64,000 nucleotides of DNA from the NCBI RefSeq assembly GCF_905220365.1, contig NC_061123.1, forward strand, positions 3,286,001-3,350,000. Reading direction: 5' to 3'. Position numbers and translations under genes: made by a program. Positions 12,295-24,612 of this stretch are shown here, piece by piece. Origin of the DNA: Vanessa cardui (Eukaryota; Arthropoda; Insecta; Lepidoptera; Nymphalidae). Below the pieces are notes generated by a model. The model did no database searches. It saw only the letters and a list, made by a program, of their open reading frames with translations, and was not told the DNA's origin. The stretch's first letter is position 1. Every line of letters begins with the position of its first letter.

Positions 12295-12530
12295 TCCAAA
12301 GTCCTATCACTTCCTTTCGTTTCGAAGAAAATTTTAGAGTCTACCACCACGCCGCTCTAATGTAGTTATGTGTATTCAAATATAAATTTTGGAAGATATT
12401 CCCTCATTTTCCTTCACCGTCGCACAAGATTGGAATTTAAACACTAATAAAGTACATAACAAAGTTTTTGCCGTGATTGCTGGTGTTTGAACCTTCATTT
12501 ACGTATTCTAATTATATATAAAGAGAAATT
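12295..12530 (-). repeat. Decayed SINE family A copy
   Basis: Read on the minus strand, words of the family A SINE appear in order: GGTTCAAACACCAGCAATCA near 12490, a degraded CGGTGAAGGAAAATGAGG near 12410, and a degraded GGTGGTAGACTC near 12345. Many substitutions and gaps indicate an old copy. Confidence 0.5.
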
Positions 12531-12787
12531 CACTATCCGATATTCCACCCGTTATCCGGTTATACCGCCAGTTCATTAACCAAATATAATAACGAAAAAT
12601 AATCACGAACGTGTATATTACAAAATAATAATGGAGTAACTATAAACATGCAACCGCCGTCATTTTCATTCAAATAACATCCGGAATTAACCGAAGCATT
12701 TATTTCAGTTACAATATCGTTTATACCATTTTATGCTCCGAAATAAATATTTTTGGTCACAAACATTAAACTCGATAACATCGCCAT

Positions 12788-13025
12788 TAGCCCGTAAATA
12801 TCCCGTGCTGGGCGTCGACTACATTTGAAAAGAAGGTTTTAGAGGTATTCCACCATGCTACTCGCCAATATGCTTTGATATGAATGCGTCTGACTTTCAT
12901 TCGATAGATACAGCCTTACTCACAATGTTCTCCTGCAACGCTAACTGGAAAATTATAAACATATTTATGCCCAAGAAATCCAATGGGGTTTGTCTGAGCT
13001 TAGAATTCATAATCATCGGTTTTTA
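12788..13025 (-). repeat. Decayed SINE family A or related copy
   Basis: Plus-strand words GTGCTGGGC, GGTTTTAGAGGTATTCCACC and ATAATCATCGGTT match, in order, the reverse complement of the family A body and head. The copy is badly diverged and its borders are approximate. Confidence 0.4.
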
Positions 13026-13540
13026 TTAGCGAGCCTCTAAATCATCTAAAACTTTTTTTTATAATCGTTTATACTTATGTAATATTTTATAGTTAAACTC
13101 TATCTTTAATCCCATGAGGACTTTAATTAGCAAATCAAAATTAAAAATGAAAAATGTTTCCTTTACACATTTCCCTAAACAACGGACAAGTATAAACTTA
13201 TAACCTATAAAACCCATATTGCCCTATTACTCAGGATATTTACAAAAGGATCACGATCTAAGAATCAGTTGTAAAATTTAAAAGAATCGTTAAGGAGCAT
13301 TTGTGGTTAAAAAGTTATATTGCAAAAGTAATGTCTTTATTCTTTATTGCACATCTGATAAATATCATTTTTATTATAATACGAAAGCAATATTTGCAAA
13401 ATTTACATGACAAAAACCCCGTTGAATATCTTTTGCCGGTTCATCTTCAGTCCGAGTGGCTATTTCCAAGCTTGTCGCAGATCTTGACAATCAATAAGCA
13501 AGTGAAACGAATAAATTTGAATAAAGATTTTTATTTTTGG
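13026..13540. other. AT-rich spacer
   Basis: No gene is supported. The plus-strand frame at 13301-13546 has no ATG start (it begins at TTG), no domain and low-complexity Ile/Phe content. Confidence 0.5.
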
Positions 13541-13550
13541 ATATAAATCT

Positions 13551-13837
13551 GTCCCAGTGGTTAGAACGCGTGCATCTTAACCGATGATTGCGGGTTCAAT
13601 TCAGCACCACTGAATACTCATGTGTGTAATTTGTGTTTATAATTCATCTCATGCTCGGCGGTGAAGAAAAACATCGTGAGGAAGCCTGCATGTGTCTAAT
13701 TTAATAGAAATTCTGCCACATGTGTATTCCACCAACTCACATTGGAACAGCTTGGTGTAATATGTTTCGAACCTTCTCCTCAAAGGGAGAGGAGGCCTTA
13801 ACCTAGCAGTAAGAAAATTACTGGCTTTTGTTGTTGT
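13551..13837 (+). mobile_element. tRNA-headed SINE, family A, with target-site duplication
   Basis: The copy opens directly at GTCCCAGTGGTTAGAACGCG and ends in the TTGTTGT tail. It is bracketed by a perfect 10-bp duplication, ATATAAATCT, at 13541-13550 and 13838-13847, which fixes both borders and shows target-primed insertion. Compared with the copy at 2681 it lacks about ten bases just after the B-box region. The reverse-strand frame across it is a shadow. Confidence 0.9.
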
Positions 13838-13847
13838 ATATAAATCT

Positions 13848-15325
13848 AAAATCAAAATATTGACATTTCTACAACAAGCAAAACTTACAACACTCGTAAC
13901 TCTCGTAAATACGTTTATGTAAACAGTATATGAAAGGTACGACACGGTATTAAACCCTTGAAATTAGGGCACCCAAACCTATCCAGATATAGAATCGTTA
14001 TCGGTTCGGAGAGTGATAAATTCGAAGACGTTACTGCGGATCCAAACCACCTCATTACTTTGTTTTATAAAGGAACGACCAGAAGTCTATTATGTACCCA
14101 ACTTGCGTGCGGCTGAAATCACGCATTAATTTTAGAAACCGGTATAAAGAAAATGGCTAATCATTTAAAAAATACATTTTTAATTAAATTATAATCGACA
14201 CAAACATACGGCTTTACCTTTAAATATACTATGAGGGTGATTATAGAACGCTTTTTATCTTCTTTGAATTATTATTTTACTTGCTACGGATTTGTGAAAC
14301 AATGGGTTCCAGCCATTCATAGGGTATTCTACCACAACATATTTTAGTTTCCAATGTTGTAGGAATTAAAATTTTTTGCTTAATATTTTCTATAACACCA
14401 AACACTTAAGATGGTGATCCGTCAAAGAAAAAAAGGGCAAAATCAGTGTTCAGCTATTAACCCGCAAAACTTTGTTTACAAGCAAGGTCGTTAGTTTGTA
14501 AGGAAAGTTTGACTATGAATCGATATCACTCCAGATTAATACTTATTACAATTTGCGTAAGATTCAAATCATTATAAAGTCAAACATTAACAACAGAACT
14601 TAGTACTGTTTACACAATAGAGTTTTGTACGGTGCTTTATAAAACCAAGTAATAAGGTGGTTAATTTTTTTTTTTAAGTATATTTATTTATGAACTTTGT
14701 TACTTAAACAAACTCTTTATTATGTGTGGTCAAAATTTGTAAATGAATTTTAAACTAGTTCCACACATGCGATCAAGCGTTAATTTTGTACACAGTTTTG
14801 TGACCAATTTTGTTACAAAGCTGTTTTTTTGGCAATTCTGTACCAAATATAATTAATTTTAGAATATGGAACGAATGCAAACTAAAATAGTTTCTAAACA
14901 GTTTTTAGATCATAGAATTTCAATTGAAGCAGAACCATGTTATATATTAGCAATTTAAGTACGTAAAAATACCCTTTTATCATTTGTCTTTTATTATCTT
15001 TATACGGCTACTGATTACTTCGACTTTTATATCTCTAGCCACGCCGAAATATATTTTTCTACTCGTGGACAAAAGCCTATTATTATATCGAGTTTTTATT
15101 ATCATTATTAGTACCTGTAGTATTCTCATAGCATATTCACTGCCGTACAGTCTCACTACCAATTCTAACGCCGGAAGGTATGTAATATCACAGATTCTTA
15201 CGCTTTAATGGTATCAAATATGTTTTATATTTATTACAGTGTGTAGGGCCCAAATTGTCAATTTTCCGCCGAAGAAAACCAAACCCATTTATTTGCCTCA
15301 CTCGTGTCTCATTCTGTATTTATTT
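13848..15325. other. AT-rich spacer
   Basis: No supported gene or element. Short frames near 14980-15450 on both strands overlap each other and carry no domain. Confidence 0.5.
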
Positions 15326-15557
15326 GTCACAGGGGCTTTGTGAAAGCTCACCTAGGTATGTTGTATCCAATCGTCAAATATTGTATCGCCAGCCGCCGCA
15401 TACTTGGTATTGTTGTGTTTCATTTGAAAGAATAATTAAGCCAGTGTAATTAAAGACACAAGAGTCATTTTAGTTCCCATGGTTGGTGGCACATTGGCCT
15501 CTTAAAGAATGTGACAAACATCAGCCAATTCATCCATAGCCAATTTGCTCATTCGTT
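15326..15557 (+). repeat. Decayed retroposon family B copy
   Basis: Words GGGGCTTTGTGAAAGCTCA, TTGGTATTGTTGTGTTTCAT, AAGCCAGTGTAATTA and GTTCCCATGGTTGGTGGCAC match the family B copy at 7401 in the same order. It has lost the A-rich tail. Confidence 0.7.
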
Positions 15558-17558
15558 GTTTTATATTAGCGTATGTTATGCTTATGTATATTATATAAGT
15601 ATAAAATAGGTTATCTAGCGCTTATTATTATATTAGTATCAAACCACAGTTCAAATTCAACCCACAATAATTTAATCTTATAATTATGACATTAAGTACC
15701 TATATCAACTCCGTGATCAGATTCCTCGTTACGACGTCATATCAGACAATTAAGCGCATTGAAGTTACATATCTTCACGTATATGATAATGTTGTTCCGT
15801 AAATATGTTGACATTTAATTCAACATGGCAACGCTATTAGGGCGACTAGTTAGGGTAGTTTCATACAAAACTGCAATTGAAAAAGTGATAAACGTTCGCA
15901 CTTTATACGAAACAAATTGAAAATTGAAAATGAATTCATTCGATGAAATCAAAATTGTGAATGAATTTACTTGACGAATTAAAAATTGAGTTTGATTTTA
16001 TTATTTAAAGTAGGGATTCGACAATTTTACTGACGCACCGTATGGAAGCACCCTTAAAGGGGTAGCACAGTCATTTTATGTGACATAAAATCTATAATAC
16101 CATTATACCATCGTACAAACCTCAATTCACACGACACGATATGTTAAGCTGTGAGCATACTCGTTAAAACCTTTTTTACATAATGTATTTTTTTAAATAA
16201 AAAAATGTGTTATATGTCCTTATACTTCATGTACTTCCTTCCATGAACACATTTTCTTGGAAATGAACTTATGTTTTTTTCTTTTTTTCGTATAATATCA
16301 AGTTACAAAAGTAAAGAATATAATATCACGTTAAGCCGGCAGTAAGAATAAAATTCCTATTCCGAATGTGGGAAGTCTTTTAGAAATGTCAAAATTATGT
16401 ATGAATGAGACAGTTCGGTTATAAAATAAGGGAGTGTATTAATCGAGCGTTTTGTGACTTTAAATGACCTACGGCTGAGCAAAGATCTTTTGTACTGATA
16501 GGGGAAGGAGCTTATAGTACCTACGGAGTTCATGACGTAGGTCTCAGGCAATTAATTACAAATATACAGTATGAAAATTCTTGTATTTTATGCAGTAACA
16601 AATTATAAAGTAGGTATATTATTTTAGCAGTAATTATCTGATTGCGTGAACCAACGGTCCCGTTTGGAAGGTTCGAATTGTATCGCTCTCTTTAATTAAA
16701 TTTAGGTTCCGACTTTCGAAAAGAATTAAAAGAATATGACAGGTATAACAAAATCAAATCTAAGTTAATAATTATTCGTAATCAACGACATACGATTGAC
16801 GTATGTTTACCCATCACACGATCTTTTCGTCCATCACGGAGCACAAGATAAAGCGCGGAATGACAGTGGCGGTGGCTTTATCTTAATGTATTCGGGTGTC
16901 TTAGTCAAATCAGATTCCTAATAAACTGCATTTACAGAAACATGTTATTTGAAAATTGAATAGATAAAAGTATCTACATTTTATAAAAGTATCAAGATTA
17001 TTCAAAAACTCTACGGTGACTACAGTTTTTCATGTTCACGAAACGTTAATTGTTTTGGAGTCGTATTTGTATCACTCTTTGGGACTGCCATGGGTCAACC
17101 AAAACCTCATTTGCATAAAAAGGTTGATGTGTTTACGCTCTAGTTGACCTCTAACATACATACAAACAAAGTGAGTTGCTAGTGAGTATATTCGGAGCTG
17201 TATCTAGTTAAAATTATGGATCGATCAGAATATAATAGTTGACATATCTCTTCGTAGCGTGATTAATTATATCATGATTTATTCGGAAAGTTACGAACTT
17301 GTACGAGTTCCCAAAAGAAACTTATATTAATTATGAAGACCCCTGAAAAATATACATATATACGAATTTAGAATTTATTATTCATTAAGAGAACACTTTA
17401 CGTGATTACTTTGATTATTATAATATGGCCTCTGGCATTTAAATCATTTTTCAATTAGGTACTTGACATAAATTTCGATAGCAAAATTATTATTGAATGA
17501 ACCACTTATAATATAAACACTATTATTTCATCGAAGTGCAAAATAAACGATATTACTA
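15558..17558. other. AT-rich spacer with GATA-like sites
   Basis: No gene is supported. At 16845-16885 two GATA-type motifs (AAGATAAAG and CTTTATCTT) lie in opposite orientation around a GC-richer core. Such pairs occur in enhancers but also by chance. A short palindrome, TTTATGTGACATAAAA, lies near 16075. Confidence 0.4.
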
Positions 17559-17810
17559 ATAGACCGGGAGATGATAATGACAAAATATTTGGTCATTTGT
17601 ACCAGTATGGCGGTTCTTCAGGGGTCTAATGACATAAAGGCAAAAAGAAAAATGATGGTCATAGCGCTCGCACCGGCGGCCCAATCGCATGGGCATTAAT
17701 CGAATGCGTAAGAAAAATAACGAGTGTCGAACGATTTGTTGAACCCCCTGAAGAACCGCCATACTGGTACAAATGACCAAATATTTTGTCATTGTCATCT
17801 CCCGGTCTAT
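17559..17810. repeat. Near-perfect 252-bp inverted repeat (hairpin or MITE)
   Basis: Arms at 17559-17624 and 17745-17810 are 66 bases each and match at 65 positions; the single difference is T/C at about the 17th base. They begin ATAGACCGGGAGATGA and enclose a 120-base spacer that is GC-richer in its middle. Ends reading TA-GACCGGG...CCCGGTC-TA would fit a TA target duplication of a Tc1/mariner-type MITE. A long-hairpin RNA locus is the alternative. I see no second copy in the window. The minus-strand frames across it are shadows. Confidence 0.8.
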
Positions 17811-20800
17811 AACGAAAATGCAGGCGGATAAATGGAACACTTAATTGTAAAAACATCTCCAGCGATAAATATTTGGGTTGTTGGGAATATAGACGATTCG
17901 TTATATTTGGCGCCAACAATATTATTACAGATATTATTGTCTATTGTGCCTGAGAACACTACGGGACCTCTCAATGTTAAAATACATTAATACAACGTTA
18001 ATTATTATATATTCGATGTTAGAATAACTGATAAATTGGTATAACCCACCCGAGAAGCCTTGCATATTGCCTACTTAGGCAACAATAAGACTTCAATCGA
18101 GAACAGAAGACTACAAATTTTATTCGTATATTAATAGAATTAATTTTCATTCAAATTTTTAATGAAAAATTTTCACCTAAATTATATTTCAAGAATATTG
18201 AAATATAATATTTAGGTCAGGCTATCCGGGTCAATAGCTATTCATTTGCTTTTTATATACTTAATTGAGTGATTTAGTTTTAATTCCTTTAAAAGCTTCT
18301 TTAATAAAGAATACGCTGTTGTGCTACTGGTTCTTTATACGGTATGTACACTAAATGCTTCTAACGTTAATGTCGTCTAAAGCCTTTCTAGAAAATTAAT
18401 AAATTAAGTTATACAATCAATATAAGCAATTATACAAAGCGTTTCTTAACTTTTTCTGTTTGATATTAATATTTAAAATATATGATATTATTAATGTATT
18501 CACTTCAAAAAAAATTATTATTTACAAATTATTAATTACAAAACTATCTCAAAATTGAGAACCCAGAAATACGTAATGATATTCTAATAAACAGATATGT
18601 TATACCCATACTAAACAACAGAAAAAAGTGTGCCGTGTGCGCTGGGGACCGTTTATTTTACATTTCGTTACAAGTAAAAAGGATAGCTTGATAAAAACAA
18701 TAAGTAAAAGGAATAGCTAGATATTTTAATTACGCAAAACGTATTACTACATAATTATGATGTATTATAACGTATTACTGGTATAATTATGATGAAAACG
18801 TCTCTAAAGTCAAACGTCCCAATTAGGACGTTTTCTAGTCTTCACTTTTTGTGCGTTAATGACATATCTGTTTACTAGAACATCATTGTACGTAATACCT
18901 ACACTTTATACGTTATGTACATCTTTGTCGGATTATATATTTTATTTGCATTGAAATTAATGTCGTTATATCTTTACTCCAACACTATTTGCATACGTAT
19001 TACCTGCTAGAGCAACTTTCAGTTATTTTGCCAAAGTGTGTTTAGGATGCTCGAAATTACAAAATGGCGGTTATCTGTCATGTACTCACTATAGATATAT
19101 TCACTCACGAAGCCCTACCACGTTAAATTATTATGGGCACGCATCGGTATAATAAGTGTGTGACGCTCGTCGTTATAAGATTTCTTAGTGTGTGTGAGAT
19201 AAAGGGTAATGACATCAAAACATACAAATTCGATTATATTTGGTAAATTTATTTTATTAAAAACTTATTAATTTAAGGTGAAGGGATTCATAGATCTATA
19301 ATTTCCAATCTATGAATATATCATTCCAAATACAAAATTTTAAGCAACACTTAATTTGTGACGTTGAAAGGTAGTTTGTGTCAAATCTGGCGTTTGAAAT
19401 CTACTACACTAAAGTAACGTGCACGCTGGTCGCTGAGCCTTACGGTATCAAGATTAACAGCCCAAACATGACGTGTGGACCTTAGTAACAGGCCGGATGC
19501 CTACAAATTATCCCGGCTAAATTGAATTTTCCCTTTGTACAAAATCATTTTATACATTATAGCAAAATTGAAGGAGGAATTTTATAGAACGTTATCTGAA
19601 AAATGCATTGTTGAATAATGACTTTCCACGAGATAACTCTCTGAAGAGAGAAAAAGGATTTTTCCCGAAGCCAAGCGCTTTTAATTAGGATGTTATTTTG
19701 AAGATAAAGAAACGTAGTGAAGAAATGCAATTATGTACTAATTACACTTTATATAACTTAGAGTTAAAAACTTTCTCATAATTTTACAAATATATTTTGT
19801 TATTTTTGCATATTATTTACAGATAAATTAATATTATTTTAGAATTGATATAACAAATTTCATTAAATTTTCTAAAGTAAGCAATGTGGGTAGTTATACA
19901 ATCAAACGATTTTAGAATGAATGTTCAACCTACGATACCGCCCTGTGGAAGTTTTGATTGAATATTTAAAACAAGTAATTTTGTAGATGTATAGAAGAAA
20001 TTAGAATTTCTTTTTATACAACGTTTTTATAAAATTAGAAAACAAAAAGTTCCTAGATAAAATAAAAAGCACCTCATTTAGTAATGTAGTAATGGTACAA
20101 AGTATCTGTAACACGATTTATAGTCTTTCTTGTCCAGACATGCGTCCGTACTTCAAATAGAAGTGCCACCAATTTTCTTACGTAACAATCAGGATTTATT
20201 TTTGTACATACCGTCAATACCTTCGCTCACTTATCCCCAAGAAGAAAGTAAATAATGAAACAATCAATACGAGCTATTGTATCTGTTTTGTTTGTTTTTA
20301 ATTCGCTTCAATTATACTTTTGTCTGTCAAGTAATGGTTTCACTGGAGGGATTAAATACTGCTAGCTGATATACATTTCCTTTCGGTTACTGATACTTCA
20401 TTTGTTGAATAATGATTTCTTTGGCCTTATTTACTTTGTAAATTTGCATTCACCTTTTAAATAATAATGTAATAATTATTTTCATTATTATTATTTTCGC
20501 GGTAGAAAAGAATGAACCAATGGTAGCATTCCCTATTAACTCCAATTAAGCTATCCGTAGTGGTCTATCTTTGATTGTACGACTATTTAAATATCAAAAC
20601 TAACTTTTACAACAAAAGAGCTAAAATAGACTAGTCAACTTATATGTTGCCAGCGGTATCTGTGTGCACGTGACAGCTCCGTTTGACACTCACTAAACAT
20701 CATACTTCTTTACAAGTGTACGTGTCGTTAGTGGCCAACCATTGGCCTTCGTTTTGACGCGTTTTACGTCAGTCTATCTAGACATATAAATTATTAAAAG

Positions 20801-21357
20801 TTTTAAATGTATTATTACTATATTTGTTTTTCCAGTCTATTATGATCTCTTTGGTCTAATAAGATTCAATCTTATTGGCCTATACATAGTAAGTTTTCGT
20901 CCATCGTTTTGGCCAAAAATTATATTTCATGATATAAAGAGTTAATATCTATATATCAATATATTTATTTAAATGCCTCTTAATAGATGAATCATTTCAT
21001 TATATTTTATTAAATAATTTTAACAGTGTGCATAAAAAGCATGAAACATGGAAGGGTGAAAAGAATAGTGCTAATATACACAGTTGAAGCTCAATTCCAT
21101 TTTACTATTTAACAAGAAAACATCTTACTTTTTTAATAGAGTTGAAGAAGGATTTGTTTAATTTACTTTAAAAGGCAAATGTCTGGTCTGCTTCTAGTAT
21201 TATTTCGGGATATTTAAACAATCGATTGCTCGGTATACATGATAGGCAATCCATCGTCAATAACAGGAAATTAACCAAATGTAAACTCAGCAATTGTTGG
21301 AGTTTCGAAAATGTAAACCCAATGAACTATAATGCTTTCGTTTTCGTCAGTGATTAT
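17811..21357. other. AT-rich spacer
   Basis: No gene is supported. An imperfect tandem duplication of about 36 bases (CGTATTACT...ATAATTATGATG) lies near 18740-18795. It is followed by a short inverted pair, GAAAACGTC/GACGTTTTC, at about 18794-18836. Confidence 0.45.
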
Positions 21358-21800
21358 TTTTTTCAACCGACTTCCAAAAGGAGGAGGTTATCAATTCGTC
21401 TGTATTTTTTTTTTTATGTTTGTTACCTCATAACTTTTTACTGGGTGGACCGATTTTGATAATTTTTTTTTTTTGTTTGAAAGGTAGTGCTTCCCGTGGG
21501 GTCCCATTTTTTTTATTTTTTTTTCCGATGATGGTATCCATATGAAAACGACATAAGTCTTGAATTTGCATTATGTATATGCGCGACAAATAGGTGAATA
21601 ACTGAAAATCATATTAACCAATTTTGATAATTCTTTTTTTATTATAAAATATATACTTCAAGGGTAATTTGGTGAAAGTTTGGTAAGGTTCTGACCACAT
21701 GATCTATGACAAAGTAACAGAACGGAAGGGAACGGAACAATTCTGAGGAGCACGTTAGCGATACTCGGTCGAATCTTTTATTTATAGGTTATTTGGATAT
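21358..21800 (+). repeat. Insect DNA-repeat remnant starting CAACCGACTTCC
   Basis: The segment starts TTTTTCAACCGACTTCCAAA, then GGAGGAGGTTATCAATTCG, CTGGGTGGACCGATTTTGAT and poly-T runs. This order is a familiar dispersed repeat in lepidopteran genomes, probably one end of a DNA transposon. Its far end is not clear and 21800 is approximate. The plus-strand frame at 21226-21459 runs into it and is not a gene. Confidence 0.6.
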
Positions 21801-21863
21801 TTGAGTCACCTTCCGTAATGTGGTTATGTTTATGTAATTATCATAGTCGAATATTATAATCAA

Positions 21864-22119
21864 CTAGCTACCCACCCCGGCTTCGCACGGGTGCAATACT
21901 GATACTAAATATACTAAAGAATTTGTTTATATACGACATCACATCGCAAACTTCTAAAATTATGAGTGTTTCTTTACTATATATATTGTTCATGTATTAT
22001 ATACACAAACCTTCCCCTTGAAACACACTATCTTTTAAAAAAAACCGCATCAAAATCCGTTGCGTAGATTTAAAGATATAGGGACAGAGAAAGCGACTTT
22101 GTTTTATACTATGTAGTGA
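21864..22119 (-). mobile_element. Non-autonomous Helitron, type D, complete
   Basis: On the minus strand it begins TCACTACATAGTATAAAAC and ends with a GC-rich hairpin (CACCCGTGCGAAGCCGGGGTG) followed by GGTAGCTAG, with host A before and T after. TC start, subterminal hairpin, CTAG end and A|T insertion are the Helitron hallmarks. At 256 bases it has no coding capacity, so it must have been moved by a Helitron RepHel protein in trans. Two further copies lie at 39807 and 48577. Confidence 0.85.
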
Positions 22120-22471
22120 TGGAACTCCTATACGGCTCGCAGTTAGGGTGCGATATGGGGCAGAATTTCTTACTATCTTTAATCAAATTTTGTGTATGTG
22201 ATGTGATGTCATATGATGTACGAAATATAGTTGGTCTTTTTCAAAGTTTTTTGCTGAGTTCGATTACAGCTTCTTTCGAGGGATCCTTGTAGTTTACGCC
22301 GCGTGACGTATTAAATCCGCATTTTCGAAAGTCTATTTTTGCTTTATTCGCAAGTTTCCTTTGAAATTGTCCTCGAAGTAGTTTCTGACTCATATAAACG
22401 GAACGCTTAATCTATCCATATTAAAAAAAATTAGTTAGTCAACATCAGCTTCACTTAAAATCAAAAAATAA
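22120..22471. other. Spacer between Helitron and foldback element
   Basis: No gene. The words GGAACTCCTATACGGCTCGC and AGTTAGGGTGCGATATGGGG at its start resemble a dispersed insect repeat, so this may be the continuation of the element at 21358 into which the Helitron inserted. Confidence 0.3.
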
Positions 22472-22982
22472 ATAAAATTTTAACAAAAAGAAAAACCGAC
22501 TTCAAACAAAACACTATTTTAAAACAAATGAATATGCACGAAAAAGTAATAAAAATAATTGCGTATTCAACATATTTTTTAATTATTGCTATATTTGGAG
22601 TCGGTGTCAGCCAATAAAACCCTACAGTATATCTATCAAAAAACAATACGAGAATACTTTAACAAATATGTTTTTTACAAATTACCTTTTACACAATAAT
22701 ATACTGGATCAATCAAGGGGCTCGTATCGGTTTTTTCTTTTGATTGTTGGGGCAAGGGCACCGTGGCTGACACAGGCTCCAAATATACCAATAACTATAA
22801 CTACATTATATAATCGTTAATCGACTTTTAAGTTGTCTAATATTTTCCATTTCATTTAACTTAGGAAAACTCTAAAAAATATGTTGAATACGCAATTATT
22901 TTTATTACTTTTTCGTGCATATTCATTTGTTTTAAAATAGCGTTTATTTTGAAGTCGGTTTTTCTTTTTGTTAAAATTTTAT
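22472..22982. mobile_element. Long-armed foldback/MITE element
   Basis: Outer arms of about 110 bases (22473-22582 and 22873-22982) are inverted copies differing at about three positions. They start ATAAAATTTTAACAAAAAG and contain AAAACCGACTTCAAA. A second inverted pair, TATATTTGGAG...GTGTCAGCCA, follows at 22586-22614 and 22754-22785. Arm 2 carries about 80 bases between the two pairs that arm 1 lacks, so the element is asymmetric. No transposase is present. The CCGACTTC motif recalls the remnant at 21358, suggesting one superfamily. Confidence 0.75.
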
Positions 22983-23742
22983 ATTTGATGTTTTATCAAA
23001 TAAATTTCAATTCGTGGTCAAATGTACATATTATATACATGACGTAAAGTAAAATAATTGATAAGGACACGCGATATTCACTAGAAAAGCATCCATGACC
23101 ATTAATCACAATATTTTACTATTAAGGGCGACAAACCCAGTTATTGGCACTTTGAGACGTCATTCATTGTACGGACTTGCTTCGGCGAAAAGGTTAAGTA
23201 ATACCAAACCAATTAACCGCAAAACGACTTTTTAAATCACGAAACCGCTGTTTTAGGGATTCGTTTATTAAAAACGCCGCTATTATTAAAAGTAATGTTA
23301 CTTTAGTATATCGTGGTTGCGCAATATAAAAAACACCCTGACTTATATTTTTGCTCCTTTTTTTAATTTCATTTTAGTCCATCAACTTAATTTGCCATCA
23401 TAATAAATTTCTCTTGCTGAAACAACCAGTGTTTTTGTTTATATAATGAAATATTTATTAAGTACTAGGAGTATATACACTTGAGACTCGATACCGAAAA
23501 AGAAAATGAATATATAAAACGGATCGACCGTTTAATTGTATTTAAAGTATGAATATATTTAATACTATTTTTAAATGTATATCAAAATGTTCTTCTTCTC
23601 CTCTAAGTCAGAATGTCAGAATGCCATACACAATAAAAAGAACTATGGGTAGGTTCTTTATAAGACATTAATTAAGTTATAAAATATAAATTAAGACATC
23701 AATATTTGAGAATTGAGATAAATGACGTTTTACATTTTCACA
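22983..23742. other. AT-rich spacer
   Basis: No supported gene or element. A CGG/CGC-containing patch near 23160-23290 is unexplained. Confidence 0.45.
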
Positions 23743-23785
23743 TGGTGATAAGGTCTTTGTGCAAGCCAGTGTTGGTGCCACTCAC
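23743..23785 (+). repeat. Fragment of retroposon family B
   Basis: TGGTGATAAGGTCTTTGTGC and AAGCCAGTGTTGGTGCCACT match the first 45 bases of family B. It lies head-on to the next, inverted copy and could fold back on it. Confidence 0.65.
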
Positions 23786-23811
23786 TTACATTATACTTAG
23801 GTTTGTTATGT

Positions 23812-24089
23812 TTTTTTTTATGAAATACGGGCCACCTGATGGTAAGTGGTCACTATTATTAATAGACAATGACGCTGTAGGAAATATTAACTATTCCTTA
23901 CATCGTCAATGCGCCACCAACCTTGGGAACTAATATACTATGTCCCTTGTGCCTGTAGTTACACTGGCTCACTCAGCATTCAAACGGGAACACAACAATA
24001 CTGCATACTGCACTGTTGTTTAGCGGTAGAATATCTGATGAGTGGGTGGTACCTACCAAGGCGGGCTTGCACAAAGTCCTACCACCAAA
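23812..24089 (-). mobile_element. Retroposon family B copy, inverted
   Basis: On the plus strand it starts with a T run (the reverse of the A-rich tail) and then GGGCCACCTGATGGTAAGTG. It continues through CTTACATCGTCAATGCGCCA, TTGGGAACTAATATACTATG and GCGGTAGAATATCTGATGAG to CTACCACCA. It is well preserved over its whole length. The plus-strand frames at 23706-24139 are shadows of it. Confidence 0.85.
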
Positions 24090-24552
24090 TTAATTTTGGT
24101 GCAATAGTGTTGAATGTATTGAATGTATGTAATGTATGAATTTGAGAATTGAATGTATTTCCCCTGACTTTAATCGAGTGGTAAATAGGAAAATAAGTAT
24201 TGAAAAACGAAGATTTTCTTTAAATGTGAATTTACTGCATAATCATTTAAATTGCTGCATCTAACAAGAATGTTCTACAGATTTAAATAGAATAAGCAAG
24301 TAAGGGTAAATCGAATAATATATTTTACATTTCTCTTTGACCCTTGCTAAAGCGAAATTCGGAGTAGTGGTTTACTTATGAAAATTAGAGCATTTATATG
24401 CCAGGAATAATGTTATATATAAATGAATATAATTTTATTAAAAATACGTTATAAGAAGGTAAAACTATCTCCGTAAACGCTCCATTTGTGGTCAAAGTCT
24501 GTCTTCTGGAAAAGTTTTAGAATTTATTTCACTTCGCTACTCCGCTACGCTT
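24090..24552. other. AT-rich spacer
   Basis: Contains short TGAATGTAT repeats near 24110-24160 immediately beside the family B copy. No gene was seen. Confidence 0.45.
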
Positions 24553-24612
24553 TCTTGGAGGAGGCTCTTGTGCAGTTTTGTCCAGTGGACGTCTTTCAGC
24601 TGAGATGATTCT
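24553..24612 (+). repeat. Possible LINE 3'-end scrap
   Basis: The frame reading S-L-E-E-A-L-V-Q-F-C-P-V-D-V and then a stop, followed by CAGCTGAGATGATT, resembles the worn final codons and 3' end of LINE polyproteins in Lepidoptera. It is short and diverged. Confidence 0.35.
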
